Source of the DNA: a virus
DNA: 50,138 bases
IMG/VR virus record: IMGVR_UViG_3300020373_000074
Coordinates: 1 to 50,138 of that record
Strand: one strand, 5' to 3'
Made by a program: the position numbers and the translations under genes
The notes under the pieces: model-generated
The model's input: only the letters and a program-made list of their open reading frames with translations
What the model was told of the DNA's origin: nothing
Databases searched by the model: none
Shown here: one piece after another, positions 1-7,646 of the stretch
Layout of the letters: every line of letters begins with the position of its first letter
Numbering within the stretch: position 1 is the first letter of the stretch

Positions 1-41
1 TGCAAGGTATAGTAGTGGTTACAACGAAATGGGAAAAAGAA

Positions 42-488
42 ATGAATCTAATTGATGAAACATTAGAGATGTGGGAACAAGATGGTGTTATAGACCAATT
101 CAAACTAGATGATACTACAATCAAAATGGCGAGTATGCACTCGAAGTATCTTGGGTTAATAACTAAATGCAAACTCACTAAGAAGAAACTTGACTTGGAT
201 TATAAAACCCTACTCAAGAATAAGTGGTTATATTATAATGGTAAGATGTCACAAGAGGAAATCGAATCATTTGGTTGGGAATTCGACCCATTCAAAGGAT
301 TGAAAATTCTTAAAGGTGATATGAATTACTATTATGATGCAGATGTGGATATTCAGAAAGCACAAGCAAAACTAGAATATTATAAAGTATATGAAGAAAC
401 ATTAAAGGAGATTTTAGACACTATAAGATGGCGACACCAAAACATTGGTAATATAATTAAGTGGCGTTCCTTTGAAGCAGGTGTATGA
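42..488 (+). CDS. uvsY: UvsY recombination mediator
   Basis: Recombination mediator that helps load UvsX on gp32-coated single-stranded DNA in T4-like recombination-dependent replication. The 148-residue product begins MNLIDETLEMWEQDG, has the usual all-helical charged composition, and ends RSFEAGV, very like the T4 UvsY end RAFEAGK. T4 UvsY has 137 residues. I chose the ATG at 42 because family members start with MxLxxLxxMW; an in-frame GTG at 15 with an AAGG upstream would add nine residues and cannot be excluded. The gene overlaps the next small ORF by four bases (ATGA) and lies near uvsW, as in T4. Identity is secure; the exact start is not. Confidence 0.9.
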   Translation: MNLIDETLEMWEQDGVIDQFKLDDTTIKMASMHSKYLGLITKCKLTKKKLDLDYKTLLKNKWLYYNGKMSQEEIESFGWEFDPFKGLKILKGDMNYYYDADVDIQKAQAKLEYYKVYEETLKEILDTIRWRHQNIGNIIKWRSFEAGV

Positions 489-661
489 TAGCTTGCATAT
501 GTCGTAATATAAGTGAGAATAAATATAAAGATAAGAAAGCTTTATATAAAAGATTAATACAAGATGATAAACAATGTTGCAAATGTTTAGTAAATTATCA
601 CATATCGGATACAGAGAAGAACGATATAGAAGAGCCGATGTCAACAATCCACTCCTATTAG
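485..661 (+). CDS. Small Cys-rich protein, UvsY.-2-like candidate
   Basis: A 58-residue ORF that starts in an ATGA overlap with the uvsY stop. Its N-terminus is MIACICRN and a second cluster is QCCKCLV about 30 residues later, so a CxC plus CxxC set could bind one zinc ion. T4 has small ORFs of this size beside uvsY (uvsY.-1, uvsY.-2), and the position fits; I recall those families only loosely. Its last 88 bases overlap the N-terminus of the radical SAM gene in another frame, so one of the two boundaries may be wrong. Function unknown. Confidence 0.55.
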   Translation: MIACICRNISENKYKDKKALYKRLIQDDKQCCKCLVNYHISDTEKNDIEEPMSTIHSY

Positions 662-1467
662 GATTATCAACCATTGAATTAAATGTTAGTGAGTTGTGTA
701 ATCGTAAGTGTAGTTTCTGTCCTCGTTATGACGAGTCAGTCTATCCAAATCAAAAAAAGTTTATGTCTACTGCAACGGTAGACGCTTTAGTGAAACAACT
801 GAAATGGTGTGGTTGGTACGGTGATGTTCATATCGCTGGTTTCGGTGAACCACACACTCACCCAACACTACTTCAAATCATTAAGATATTAAAATCGTAC
901 AATAACTTGTTTATTGAAATAGCAACTAATGGGGATAGACTAATAGATAATGATATTGAATTCACTAAGAAATTATTTGATGCTGGACTAGATTTGTTAA
1001 CCATTGATTGTTATGACGGTGATGCACAATACTATGAAAGAATATCTACGTGTCAAGTATTACCCGAAGGTAGATATAGATTATCAAATAAACCCGATAC
1101 TGGTGCATCTAATTTGATTAATGAATTTGGATTTACTAATCGTGCTGGGATTATGGGAAAGACGGAGACTCTAGATAGAGAATGTTATTTACCATTTTAC
1201 AAGACATTAATTGATTGGAATGGTAATATGTTATTATGTTGTAACGACTGGCATAGGAAAGGTGGTGATTTCGGTAACATAAACAAGGATAGTATTATAG
1301 ACGCTTGGAACTCTGATAAGATGATAAAGAAACGTCGTAGACTCTCAGAAGGAAAACGAGATGATGTTTGTGCTACTTGTGATATAGACGGAAAGAAGTT
1401 TGGATTAAAAAGTTTTGAATTACACGAATCTCACTATAACTACATTCTCCACAAGCTTGTGGATTAA
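574..1467 (+). CDS. Radical SAM/SPASM domain enzyme
   Basis: Predicted radical SAM enzyme of 297 residues. The CxxxCxxC motif for the SAM-binding 4Fe-4S cluster is CNRKCSFC (C42, C46, C49), followed by the GFGEP segment (89-93) that contacts SAM. A C-terminal SPASM-type region has C204, the pair C222-C223, and C266-C269 for auxiliary clusters. SPASM enzymes mature peptides or modify sugars and nucleotides; no substrate can be read here. Starts at 574 or 583 both overlap the preceding small ORF, and no good Shine-Dalgarno (SD) site is visible. The final residues ESHYNYILHKLVD lie in a short duplicated DNA segment shared with the uvsW start. Confidence 0.85.
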   Translation: MLQMFSKLSHIGYREERYRRADVNNPLLLGLSTIELNVSELCNRKCSFCPRYDESVYPNQKKFMSTATVDALVKQLKWCGWYGDVHIAGFGEPHTHPTLLQIIKILKSYNNLFIEIATNGDRLIDNDIEFTKKLFDAGLDLLTIDCYDGDAQYYERISTCQVLPEGRYRLSNKPDTGASNLINEFGFTNRAGIMGKTETLDRECYLPFYKTLIDWNGNMLLCCNDWHRKGGDFGNINKDSIIDAWNSDKMIKKRRRLSEGKRDDVCATCDIDGKKFGLKSFELHESHYNYILHKLVD

Positions 1468-1489
1468 CATGAATCTCACTATAACTACA
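1426..1489 (+). repeat. 19-nt direct repeat, 45-nt period, with 14-nt palindrome
   Basis: GAATCTCACTATAACTACA occurs at 1426-1444 and again at 1471-1489. The first copy encodes ESHYNY at the end of the radical SAM gene; the second, read in another frame, encodes the uvsW start MNLTITT. Between them at 1449-1462 is the perfect palindrome CCACAAGCTTGTGG. This looks like a remnant of a 45-bp tandem duplication at the gene junction. Confidence 0.85.
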
Positions 1490-2956
1490 AAAAATAATAC
1501 CTACATTACATTAGATTGTGATGATAAAGGAATACTACACGAACTATCCGAGTTCTTTACATTCTATGTTCCTGGATATAAGTTTATGCCTGCATTTCGT
1601 AATAAGATGTGGGACGGTAAACTTAGACTCTTTAATATAAACAACCAACAGATATACTCTGGATTGTATTCGTATATCGTCGAATTCTGTAAAGAGAGGG
1701 ATATCACCATTACTATGAAAGAAGGGAACTACGATAACCCAGACAAAGAGTATGATGATTCTCTTGATTGGATTAAAGAACTATCATTGACGGTTCGTGG
1801 AAAGAAAATAGAACCAAGAGATTATCAGTTGGAAGCAATCCGGATGGCCCTTAAAACTAGGAGAGGAATGTTGTTAAGTCCAACTGCGTCCGGAAAATCT
1901 TTGATTATATATCTACTAATGAGAAAAATGCTGTCAGAGGCATCCGGTAAAGTTTTGATTATCGTACCAACAACTTCTCTGGTAAAACAGATGTATGGTG
2001 ATTTCGCAGATTATTCCGAATTTGATAAAGAATGGGATTCCCATATGAACTGTCACGAGATAATGGCAGGAAAGGATAAAGGACATAAGACTAAGAGAGT
2101 TTATATCTCTACGTGGCAATCCATATACAAAATGAGTAGTAAATACTTTGAACAGTTTGGTATGGTAGTAGGTGATGAGGCACATCAATTTAAAGCAAAA
2201 TCTCTTACATCTATATTGACTAAGTGTACAGAAGCAAAATATAGACTTGGAACTACTGGTACACTTGACGGTACGCAAACACATAAGTTAGTACTTGAAG
2301 GTTTGTTCGGGCCAGTTAGAAAGATAACCACATCAAAGACTCTTATGGATAGGGGTGACCTTGCACCATTAGAGATTGATGTATTATCAATGAAGTATCC
2401 CACAGAGATGTGTCAGATTGTGAAGGGAATGAAGTACCCAGAGGAAATAAATTACCTTGTAACGAATGATATGAGGAATAATTTTATAAAGAATCTCGCA
2501 TTAGACCAAAAAGGTAATACATTGGTCTTATTCAATTATGTAGAGAAACACGGTGTACCTCTGTTTAGATTGATAGAGAAATGTGCGAAGAAAGGTAGAA
2601 AGGTATTCTTTGTATCTGGAAATACTGATGCAACGGTTCGTGAGGAAATCAGAACCATAACCGAAACAGAAAAGGACGCTGTGTTAGTATGTTCTTTCGG
2701 TACATTCTCTACTGGTGTTAATATAAGGAATCTTCATAACATCATATTCGCATCACCGAGTAAATCCCAAATTAGAGTATTGCAGTCTATTGGTAGAGGA
2801 TTAAGGAAATCGGATAGACAAACCAAAATATATGATATCGCAGATGACCTATCTTGGAAGAAATATAAGAACTTTGCACATAGACACGCTGCTGAAAGGG
2901 TTAAAATATATGCGAAAGAAATGTTTAAATTCAAGATACATACCGTTAAATTATGA
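1469..2956 (+). CDS. uvsW: UvsW DNA/RNA helicase
   Basis: Superfamily 2 helicase that in T4 unwinds R-loops and branched recombination intermediates and shifts replication from origin to recombination initiation. The 495-residue product has the UvsW N-terminal domain (YVPGYKFMPAFRNKMWDGK), a Walker A SPTASGKS (127-134), DEAH box (226-229) and motif VI QSIGRGLRK from 429. T4 UvsW has 502 residues. An upstream in-frame ATG at 1415 only reads through a duplicated copy of the real start, so I use 1469, two bases after the radical SAM stop. Downstream, the Sm-like gene overlaps by ATGA. Confidence 0.95.
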   Translation: MNLTITTKNNTYITLDCDDKGILHELSEFFTFYVPGYKFMPAFRNKMWDGKLRLFNINNQQIYSGLYSYIVEFCKERDITITMKEGNYDNPDKEYDDSLDWIKELSLTVRGKKIEPRDYQLEAIRMALKTRRGMLLSPTASGKSLIIYLLMRKMLSEASGKVLIIVPTTSLVKQMYGDFADYSEFDKEWDSHMNCHEIMAGKDKGHKTKRVYISTWQSIYKMSSKYFEQFGMVVGDEAHQFKAKSLTSILTKCTEAKYRLGTTGTLDGTQTHKLVLEGLFGPVRKITTSKTLMDRGDLAPLEIDVLSMKYPTEMCQIVKGMKYPEEINYLVTNDMRNNFIKNLALDQKGNTLVLFNYVEKHGVPLFRLIEKCAKKGRKVFFVSGNTDATVREEIRTITETEKDAVLVCSFGTFSTGVNIRNLHNIIFASPSKSQIRVLQSIGRGLRKSDRQTKIYDIADDLSWKKYKNFAHRHAAERVKIYAKEMFKFKIHTVKL

Positions 2957-3345
2957 TAAATAGTAGTATGGCAGAAGAAAAAAAGATAAGTATAACTGAA
3001 TTACCAATCAGATACTTTAAAATGATGAATGGAGACTCAATCATCTCATACTTACATGATGAAGCATTAGAAGGTGAAGAAGTCTATGCATTAGAAGAAC
3101 CAATGTTAGTCACAACAGATGATGACCATAGATATAATTTATCACCTTGGTTTCCATTTAGTAAAGAGAATATACACTTCATTGATGTAGAGAAGGTATT
3201 GTCTACTGATTCTGTTGATGATGGTATTAAGAACACATATCTTCGTCTTGTCCTTGATAAGACCGAATACGAGTCAAGGGGTACTCCCACTCAAGCCTCT
3301 AGTACTGCGTTCCACGTAGAACAACTATCCTACTCTAAACACTAG
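2953..3345 (+). CDS. Sm-like fold protein (phage conserved)
   Basis: A 130-residue protein with a small beta-barrel-like pattern: IRYFKMMNGDSIISYL, then EEPMLV, then LSPWFPFSKENIHFIDVEKVL. This hydrophobic/GD layout is shared by a family of about 100-residue Sm-like proteins common in T4-like marine phages, and by a second gene here at 25515. Host Sm/Hfq proteins bind RNA; whether this one does is inference. The start uses an ATGA overlap with uvsW; an in-frame ATG at 2968 (MAEEKK) is a good alternative. The last 25 residues are polar and probably disordered. Confidence 0.65.
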   Translation: MINSSMAEEKKISITELPIRYFKMMNGDSIISYLHDEALEGEEVYALEEPMLVTTDDDHRYNLSPWFPFSKENIHFIDVEKVLSTDSVDDGIKNTYLRLVLDKTEYESRGTPTQASSTAFHVEQLSYSKH

Positions 3346-3415
3346 CTCAGCCCTGGCAGACACAGCCCTTATTATACCTGATAAATAGCCAAAAGTCAAG
3401 TTTATGCTGATTTAA

Positions 3416-3444
3416 TTGACTTTGGCCTTGTACTATGGTATAAT
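3416..3444 (+). promoter_or_regulatory. Sigma70-type promoter for gp55
   Basis: TTGACT at 3416-3421, 17-nt spacer, TATAAT at 3439-3444. An SD site (ATAGGAG) follows before the ATG at 3478. The -35 is the right arm of an inverted repeat, AAAGTCAA (3392-3399) and TTGACTTT (3416-3423), a possible operator. Confidence 0.85.
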
Positions 3445-3477
3445 GGTATGTAATATTATAATAATAGGAGTATTGAA

Positions 3478-4050
3478 ATGCCTGAAAAGATTAAACCAAG
3501 AGATAAACCACATTATGTAAATAATAGAGATTTTAGTAATGCCGTTGTCGATTATTGTAAACATTGTATTACTGAGGACGAGTCTGGTAATGAAAGACCA
3601 GTAGTAACTGATTATATCGCAACGTGTTTTATGAAGATATGTGAAGGATTATCACACAAATCTAATTTCGTTAGATATACATATCGAGATGAAATGGTTA
3701 TGGACGGAGTAGAGAATTGCCTTCGTGCGATACATAACTATAACATTGAAACAACTACTCGTACTGGTAAACCTAATGCTTTTGCATATTTCACACAGAT
3801 AGCGTATTTCGCTTTCATTAGACGAATCACTAAAGAAAAGAAACAACAAGATATTAAGTTTCATTTCTTAGAACAAGCAGATATCGAATCCTTTATTACT
3901 TCAACAGATACTAGTAATCCTATTGACCAAGCATATGTTGATGTGTTAAGGAATAAGATTGCATCAATCAAAAAGAAAGATGATGCTATTAAAGAGTTCG
4001 GTAAAGTTGTTAAAGAGAAGAAAGCAAAAGGAGTCGAATTGCATACATGA
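3478..4050 (+). CDS. 55: gp55 late-transcription sigma factor
   Basis: Sigma factor that directs host RNA polymerase to TATAAATA late promoters, acting with the gp45 clamp. The 190-residue protein aligns by eye with T4 gp55 (185 residues): YVNNRDFSNAVVDY near the N-terminus, EGLSHKSNFVRYTYRDEMVMDGVE, then a region-2-like segment AIHNYN...NAFAYFTQIAYFAFIRRI. Its own promoter is sigma70-type with an SD leader, so it should be made before late genes. Four intergenic TATAAATA boxes in this window are its probable targets. The stop overlaps the next ATG (ATGA). Confidence 0.95.
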   Translation: MPEKIKPRDKPHYVNNRDFSNAVVDYCKHCITEDESGNERPVVTDYIATCFMKICEGLSHKSNFVRYTYRDEMVMDGVENCLRAIHNYNIETTTRTGKPNAFAYFTQIAYFAFIRRITKEKKQQDIKFHFLEQADIESFITSTDTSNPIDQAYVDVLRNKIASIKKKDDAIKEFGKVVKEKKAKGVELHT

Positions 4051-4865
4051 TGAAATTCCACGATAATTATTTCTGGTGGACTTACACAGATATAATTGAT
4101 ACATTGGTCTTTGCACATATGTTAGTAGAGAAATTTCAATGCAATGCAACGTTAGAATCGGTACAACCTAGTAGTGTAAATAACAATGCAAATGAATTTG
4201 AAACTCATTTAGACCAAATAAACTTCGTATATGATTATATGAATCTTAAAGAAAGGGGTGTAGACCTCAAGATTGATATAATGGATAGCAAGTTACATAA
4301 CAAAATCTGTGCAAATAAGTCAATAGACCACGAAGGTAATTCCGTGGGTAGACTCTTTTGGCCTCATAATATTAATCACGTTAAGAACCACAAGATAGCA
4401 ATCTTTAGTGGGGAAGATAACCGTAGTAAGTTTAGTGATAACCTTGATGCACACGGTAAAGATAAGAATTGGAAGAATCCTATGTATGGTAATTGGGATA
4501 TAGTGAGAGAAGATTTGACAAGACAAGGATATGAGTTAGTTGAAATCAGTTATAAGGATAAGATATCTGACACGATAGAGAAAGTACAAGATTGTTATGC
4601 GTGTGTGGGATACTTTGGTGCAATAAACAGCATTGCATTATTAACAAACAAACCCCTTATTCTTATATACCAATCTCCGGGAAATGATGGATATACTAGA
4701 TTGTGTAACAGGGAGATTATTAATATTAGTTCACCAGACGAATACAGTTTATTACTACATAACTCAAAACACCAATGGCACGAGTTAATAAGGAACTCAC
4801 ACAAAATGTGGGCGAAAGGTTATCATAATTATCAGGGATATAAACTAGGAACTAAATCGGTATGA
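4047..4865 (+). CDS. GT-B-like (GT9-like) protein, paralog 1 of 3
   Basis: A 272-residue protein paralogous to its neighbour at 4862 and more distantly to the gene at 48835. All three share a C-terminal block: NPMYGNWD, then GYELVEISYKDKISDTIEKV, then a Gly-rich VGYFGAINSIALL turn and KPLI strand. This resembles the donor-binding half of GT-B glycosyltransferases such as heptosyltransferase-like GT9 enzymes, where a conserved G-rich loop follows the D-I-I helix. The N-terminal half (YFWWTYTDIIDTL) has no recognised motif. It overlaps gp55 by ATGA and the next gene by ATGA. A glycosyltransferase role is inferred from fold-like pattern and the nearby sugar dehydrogenase; no catalytic residues are certain. 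Confidence 0.6.
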   Translation: MMKFHDNYFWWTYTDIIDTLVFAHMLVEKFQCNATLESVQPSSVNNNANEFETHLDQINFVYDYMNLKERGVDLKIDIMDSKLHNKICANKSIDHEGNSVGRLFWPHNINHVKNHKIAIFSGEDNRSKFSDNLDAHGKDKNWKNPMYGNWDIVREDLTRQGYELVEISYKDKISDTIEKVQDCYACVGYFGAINSIALLTNKPLILIYQSPGNDGYTRLCNREIINISSPDEYSLLLHNSKHQWHELIRNSHKMWAKGYHNYQGYKLGTKSV

Positions 4866-5704
4866 TGACACTAGTAGATAATTATAATTGGAAAGCATAT
4901 GCAAATACCATTTGTAAATTCGTCTTTGCGAATATGTTAATGGAAAGATATCAATGTCCAGCAGTATTAAAGTCTGTACAAGATGTTGGTATAAACAAAC
5001 AAGCAAATCAATACGAGACTTATTATGACCAAATAATGTTCTTCTATGATTATATGGAAATGAAGGAAAGGGGATTAACCCTTGAAGTGAGAAAGATTGG
5101 AACAAGAGAACACACAAGAACGTGTAACAATCAACGAATAGATACGTGGACTAATGACCAAGCAATAGGTAGACTTTTCTGGCCTGGCCTAAACCAGTGT
5201 ACTCCGATTGGTTCACCTAATAAGATTGCAGTATGTACTGGGGAAGATAATATTCAGAAATATTTTTCCACCACCAATAGTTATAATTGGAGTGCCAATA
5301 TTGATGATATTACACCTACATGGCGAAATCCTATGTATGGTGAATGGGATTTAGTCAAAGAAGATTTAGAATCACAGGGGTTCGAAGTAGTTAATATCTC
5401 TTATAGAGAGAGATTATCTGACACTATAAATAAATTAGAAGATTGTTCTTCTATTATAGGATATTATGGTGTAACTCAGTTCCTTGCATTATTGATGAAC
5501 TTACCACTCATATCTGTTTATGATAATAGTAAAAATGACAGTTATTCTAGAGTATGTAATAGGGTTATTATAAACGATTATAAGAAACCTAAACTCACAG
5601 CGACAGCGCCCCACGATTTCAAAGAGTTGATAAGGGAATCAAAAAAGAAATGGGAGTTGGGTAAGAAACGTTATGGTTTATTTAAAGAGGGGATACAATA
5701 TTGA
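4862..5704 (+). CDS. GT-B-like (GT9-like) protein, paralog 2 of 3
   Basis: A 280-residue tandem duplicate of the preceding gene. Both share the sequence order DNYxWxxY, QANxxETxxDQIxFxYDYM, IGRLFWP, (S/T)GEDN, NPMYGxWDxVxEDL, ISYRERLSDTI and IGYYG...LALLMNLPL. The level of divergence implies an old duplication, not a recent one. The conserved GEDN and G-rich turn suggest nucleotide-sugar binding in a GT-B-like fold, but this is inferred. The stop is overlapped by a TTG start for a small membrane protein. Substrate and acceptor are unknown; a surface glycan or a phage protein are equally possible. Confidence 0.6.
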   Translation: MMTLVDNYNWKAYANTICKFVFANMLMERYQCPAVLKSVQDVGINKQANQYETYYDQIMFFYDYMEMKERGLTLEVRKIGTREHTRTCNNQRIDTWTNDQAIGRLFWPGLNQCTPIGSPNKIAVCTGEDNIQKYFSTTNSYNWSANIDDITPTWRNPMYGEWDLVKEDLESQGFEVVNISYRERLSDTINKLEDCSSIIGYYGVTQFLALLMNLPLISVYDNSKNDSYSRVCNRVIINDYKKPKLTATAPHDFKELIRESKKKWELGKKRYGLFKEGIQY

Positions 5705-5889
5705 TTAGATTGATTGAGAAGTGTTTGATTATAGCAATACCAACATATAGTATTGCTTGGTGGACTGAGATGATGGTATACACTATGCCAATGTTAGCAA
5801 TAACAACTGTTATTGCAACTAGTATCTTTAATGAAGATAATATTACAAAGAGAATTGATTTTGATTATAAGGAAGGAAAAGAAGGGTGA
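5701..5889 (+). CDS. Small membrane protein
   Basis: A 62-residue protein with TTG start in a TTGA overlap with the preceding stop and a GTGA overlap with the next start, which supports translation. Hydrophobic residues fill positions 5-45 (LIIAIPTYSIAWW, then MPMLAITTVIATSIF), enough for one or two membrane helices, followed by a charged tail ending DFDYKEGKEG. No family recognised. Its place between glycosyltransferase-like genes and a sugar dehydrogenase suggests the same operon but not a role. Confidence 0.6.
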   Translation: MIRLIEKCLIIAIPTYSIAWWTEMMVYTMPMLAITTVIATSIFNEDNITKRIDFDYKEGKEG

Positions 5890-6641
5890 AAATATTAGTA
5901 GTAGGATATGGCGTTGTCGGACAGGCAGTCGCAAATGGATTGGATTGGGAAAGTGATAATGTAGTAGATGTACTTGACCCACCCAAAGGAATGAATAATA
6001 TAGATGATTATGATGATTACAATGGAATCATACTATGTCTACCAACCCCAATGGCGAGTGACGGAACGTGTGAAGATTCCCTTGTAGATAACTATCTTGC
6101 AGACATAAGAATGAAATGTAGAGATATACCAGTACTAATTAAAAGTACTACGAGTATAGAACTAATTAAAGAAAACAAACACGACCCCAACCTCACCCAT
6201 AACCCGGAATTTCTAACCGAAGTAAATGCATTTGAAGAATTTCGAAATCAGAGGTTCGCAATCTTTGGTGGTAATCAAGGAAGATTTTGGTATAACGTCT
6301 TTATCGAAAGTGGTATTAAGATTAAAGAAGTTAGGTTTACTGATATGGTTAAAGCCGCATATGCCAAGTATACTATCAACTGTTTCCTTGCAACAAAAGT
6401 TATATTCTTCAATCAATTACGAGAGATGTATAATGAACAAGATTTCGACCAGTTAACCGACTTGGTTTCTCTTGACTCTCGTATAGGTAAATCCCATATG
6501 ATGGTTCCAGGCCCCGACGGGGAGTGGGGATATGGTGGTATGTGTTTCCCAAAAGACACTAGTGCCTTCCTCAAAAGTTCAAATAATACCCTGACTTTGT
6601 TACAAAAAGTAATAGAAATAAACGACGAATATCGGTCATAA
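5886..6641 (+). CDS. UDP-glucose/GDP-mannose dehydrogenase, short form
   Basis: NAD-dependent nucleotide-sugar dehydrogenase. The Rossmann motif GYGVVG is at 7-12, the central helix AKYTINCFLATKVIFFNQ follows the family pattern, and the catalytic cysteine sits in GGMCFPKD (C220). These enzymes oxidise UDP-glucose, or a relative, to the uronate in two steps. The protein has only 251 residues, whereas bacterial enzymes have about 390-450; it ends shortly after the catalytic loop and so lacks the C-terminal UDP-binding domain. GTG start in a GTGA overlap, preceded by GGAAAAGAAGGG. The short form may be active as an oligomer or with another substrate. Confidence 0.8.
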   Translation: MKILVVGYGVVGQAVANGLDWESDNVVDVLDPPKGMNNIDDYDDYNGIILCLPTPMASDGTCEDSLVDNYLADIRMKCRDIPVLIKSTTSIELIKENKHDPNLTHNPEFLTEVNAFEEFRNQRFAIFGGNQGRFWYNVFIESGIKIKEVRFTDMVKAAYAKYTINCFLATKVIFFNQLREMYNEQDFDQLTDLVSLDSRIGKSHMMVPGPDGEWGYGGMCFPKDTSAFLKSSNNTLTLLQKVIEINDEYRS

Positions 6642-6656
6642 CAGGGCCCCCTTTAA

Positions 6657-6664
6657 TATAAATA
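6657..6664 (+). promoter_or_regulatory. T4-type late promoter box
   Basis: TATAAATA lies in the intergenic stretch between the dehydrogenase stop (6641) and the envelope cassette (first ATG 6746). It is the exact T4 late -10 consensus read by gp55. The resulting leader of about 80 nt contains the hairpin at 6698-6720. Confidence 0.65.
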
Positions 6665-6697
6665 TAAGTTATATACTATGTTGAAGTGCATAGTGGC

Positions 6698-6720
6698 GCT
6701 GGGTGGCTCCACCGACCAGC
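6698..6720 (+). other. Leader hairpin upstream of envelope cassette
   Basis: GCTGG (6698-6702) pairs with CCAGC (6716-6720), and GTGG (6703-6706) with CCAC (6709-6712), leaving a CGA bulge. It is much more GC-rich than its surroundings and lies 25 nt before the start codon of the first cassette gene, so it may modulate translation or mRNA stability. There is no T-run, so it is not a typical terminator. Confidence 0.5.
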
Positions 6721-6745
6721 ACCTAAATCTAAAAGCGGGGAAACA

Positions 6746-7645
6746 ATGTTTAAACAATTCTTTGAGGAGACAAAATGGCTCTTAATAATCGTAACCACAG
6801 TAATAATAATCTTACTGGGAAACGTAGCATATTTTGTATGGGAAGATGGCAAGCTCGCTAGAGAGAATGAAGGTATTCCCGAATGGTTATGGAATCCAGA
6901 GGTAAGAGAACTAGATGTAGTACTTAAAGGACTGGAGTTTAAACAACTAAAAGAAAATCTATACAGTCTGACAGGAACAGTTCGACAAGACGACTGCGAG
7001 AAAATCGTTCCTCTACTCCCTATTGATAAACCATTTTCAGTAATATTGGAATCGCCTGGCGGAAGTCTTTTTGATGGTGGTTGTATTGCTGCTCATTTCA
7101 AACTTAGAGATGTTATCACAGTTGTTAGGGATACTCCTGTCTTAGATGAAGATGGTAATATATTGTATCAGCCTGGACTTATACCTATGGCAGATAAGAA
7201 TGATGAAGGCGAGGGATATACAATATGTGCATCATCTTGTTCTTTAATATTCCTTGGTGGTGATTTAAGATATCTTATAGGTAATGTCTTTTTAGGTATT
7301 CACGCACCACATACACCCGAAGAAGTAATAAATACTATAGGAAAACGTGCATTAGAATCTGATGCATATAGAACAGCAGCCTCATTACAGTTGTTGTTAG
7401 AAAAACTTGGAGTAACCGACCCTAATTTGAGGTTGTTGTTTATTCAAGTACCAGCGGCTTCTATGTACTGGTTGACTCCAAGAGATTTTGAATCTCAACC
7501 AACATTAATTACATTAGCAACGCACTATAAGAACTTCTGGGGATTTAACTTTGAAAATGAGTTCATGGATGTCATAGACTCCAATGAGGACAGAAAGATA
7601 ATAATGGAATCTGAACCACCACCAACTAAACCGGGGTTAAAATAA
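6746..7645 (+). CDS. Membrane-anchored ClpP/SDH-fold serine protease-like protein
   Basis: A 299-residue protein with one N-terminal membrane helix (about 11-30) and a ClpP/crotonase-type domain that would face the periplasm. The oxyanion region is ESPGGS (102-107), the likely nucleophile is S164 in CASSCSLIF, and the likely catalytic histidine is H186 in GIHAPH. The acidic third residue is not obvious: the position matching the ClpP aspartate, before YWLTPRD, is Met. I start at 6746 because GCGGGGAAAC gives a good SD; an in-frame upstream ATG at 6686 would put a polar leader before the anchor. It heads a six-gene cassette and ends one base before the SbmA-like gene. Confidence 0.75.
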   Translation: MFKQFFEETKWLLIIVTTVIIILLGNVAYFVWEDGKLARENEGIPEWLWNPEVRELDVVLKGLEFKQLKENLYSLTGTVRQDDCEKIVPLLPIDKPFSVILESPGGSLFDGGCIAAHFKLRDVITVVRDTPVLDEDGNILYQPGLIPMADKNDEGEGYTICASSCSLIFLGGDLRYLIGNVFLGIHAPHTPEEVINTIGKRALESDAYRTAASLQLLLEKLGVTDPNLRLLFIQVPAASMYWLTPRDFESQPTLITLATHYKNFWGFNFENEFMDVIDSNEDRKIIMESEPPPTKPGLK

Positions 7646-7646
7646 T

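Noticed and set aside
414-674. Opposite-strand frames across the window, such as this one
   Set aside because: All long - strand frames lie inside convincing + strand genes, lack SD sites and have no recognisable protein features.
3385-3392. GATAAATA before gp55 as a late promoter
   Set aside because: One mismatch to TATAAATA, and the strong sigma70-type promoter at 3416 fits an early role for gp55 better.
5425-5432. TATAAATA late box inside a gene (also 10068-10075, 38531-38538 and others)
   Set aside because: These copies lie within coding sequence, not before gene starts; in AT-rich DNA they are expected by chance.
6686-6745. N-terminal extension of the membrane ClpP-like protein
   Set aside because: It would put a polar Pro/Ser/Lys-rich stretch before the membrane anchor and read through the leader hairpin; the ATG at 6746 has a much better SD.
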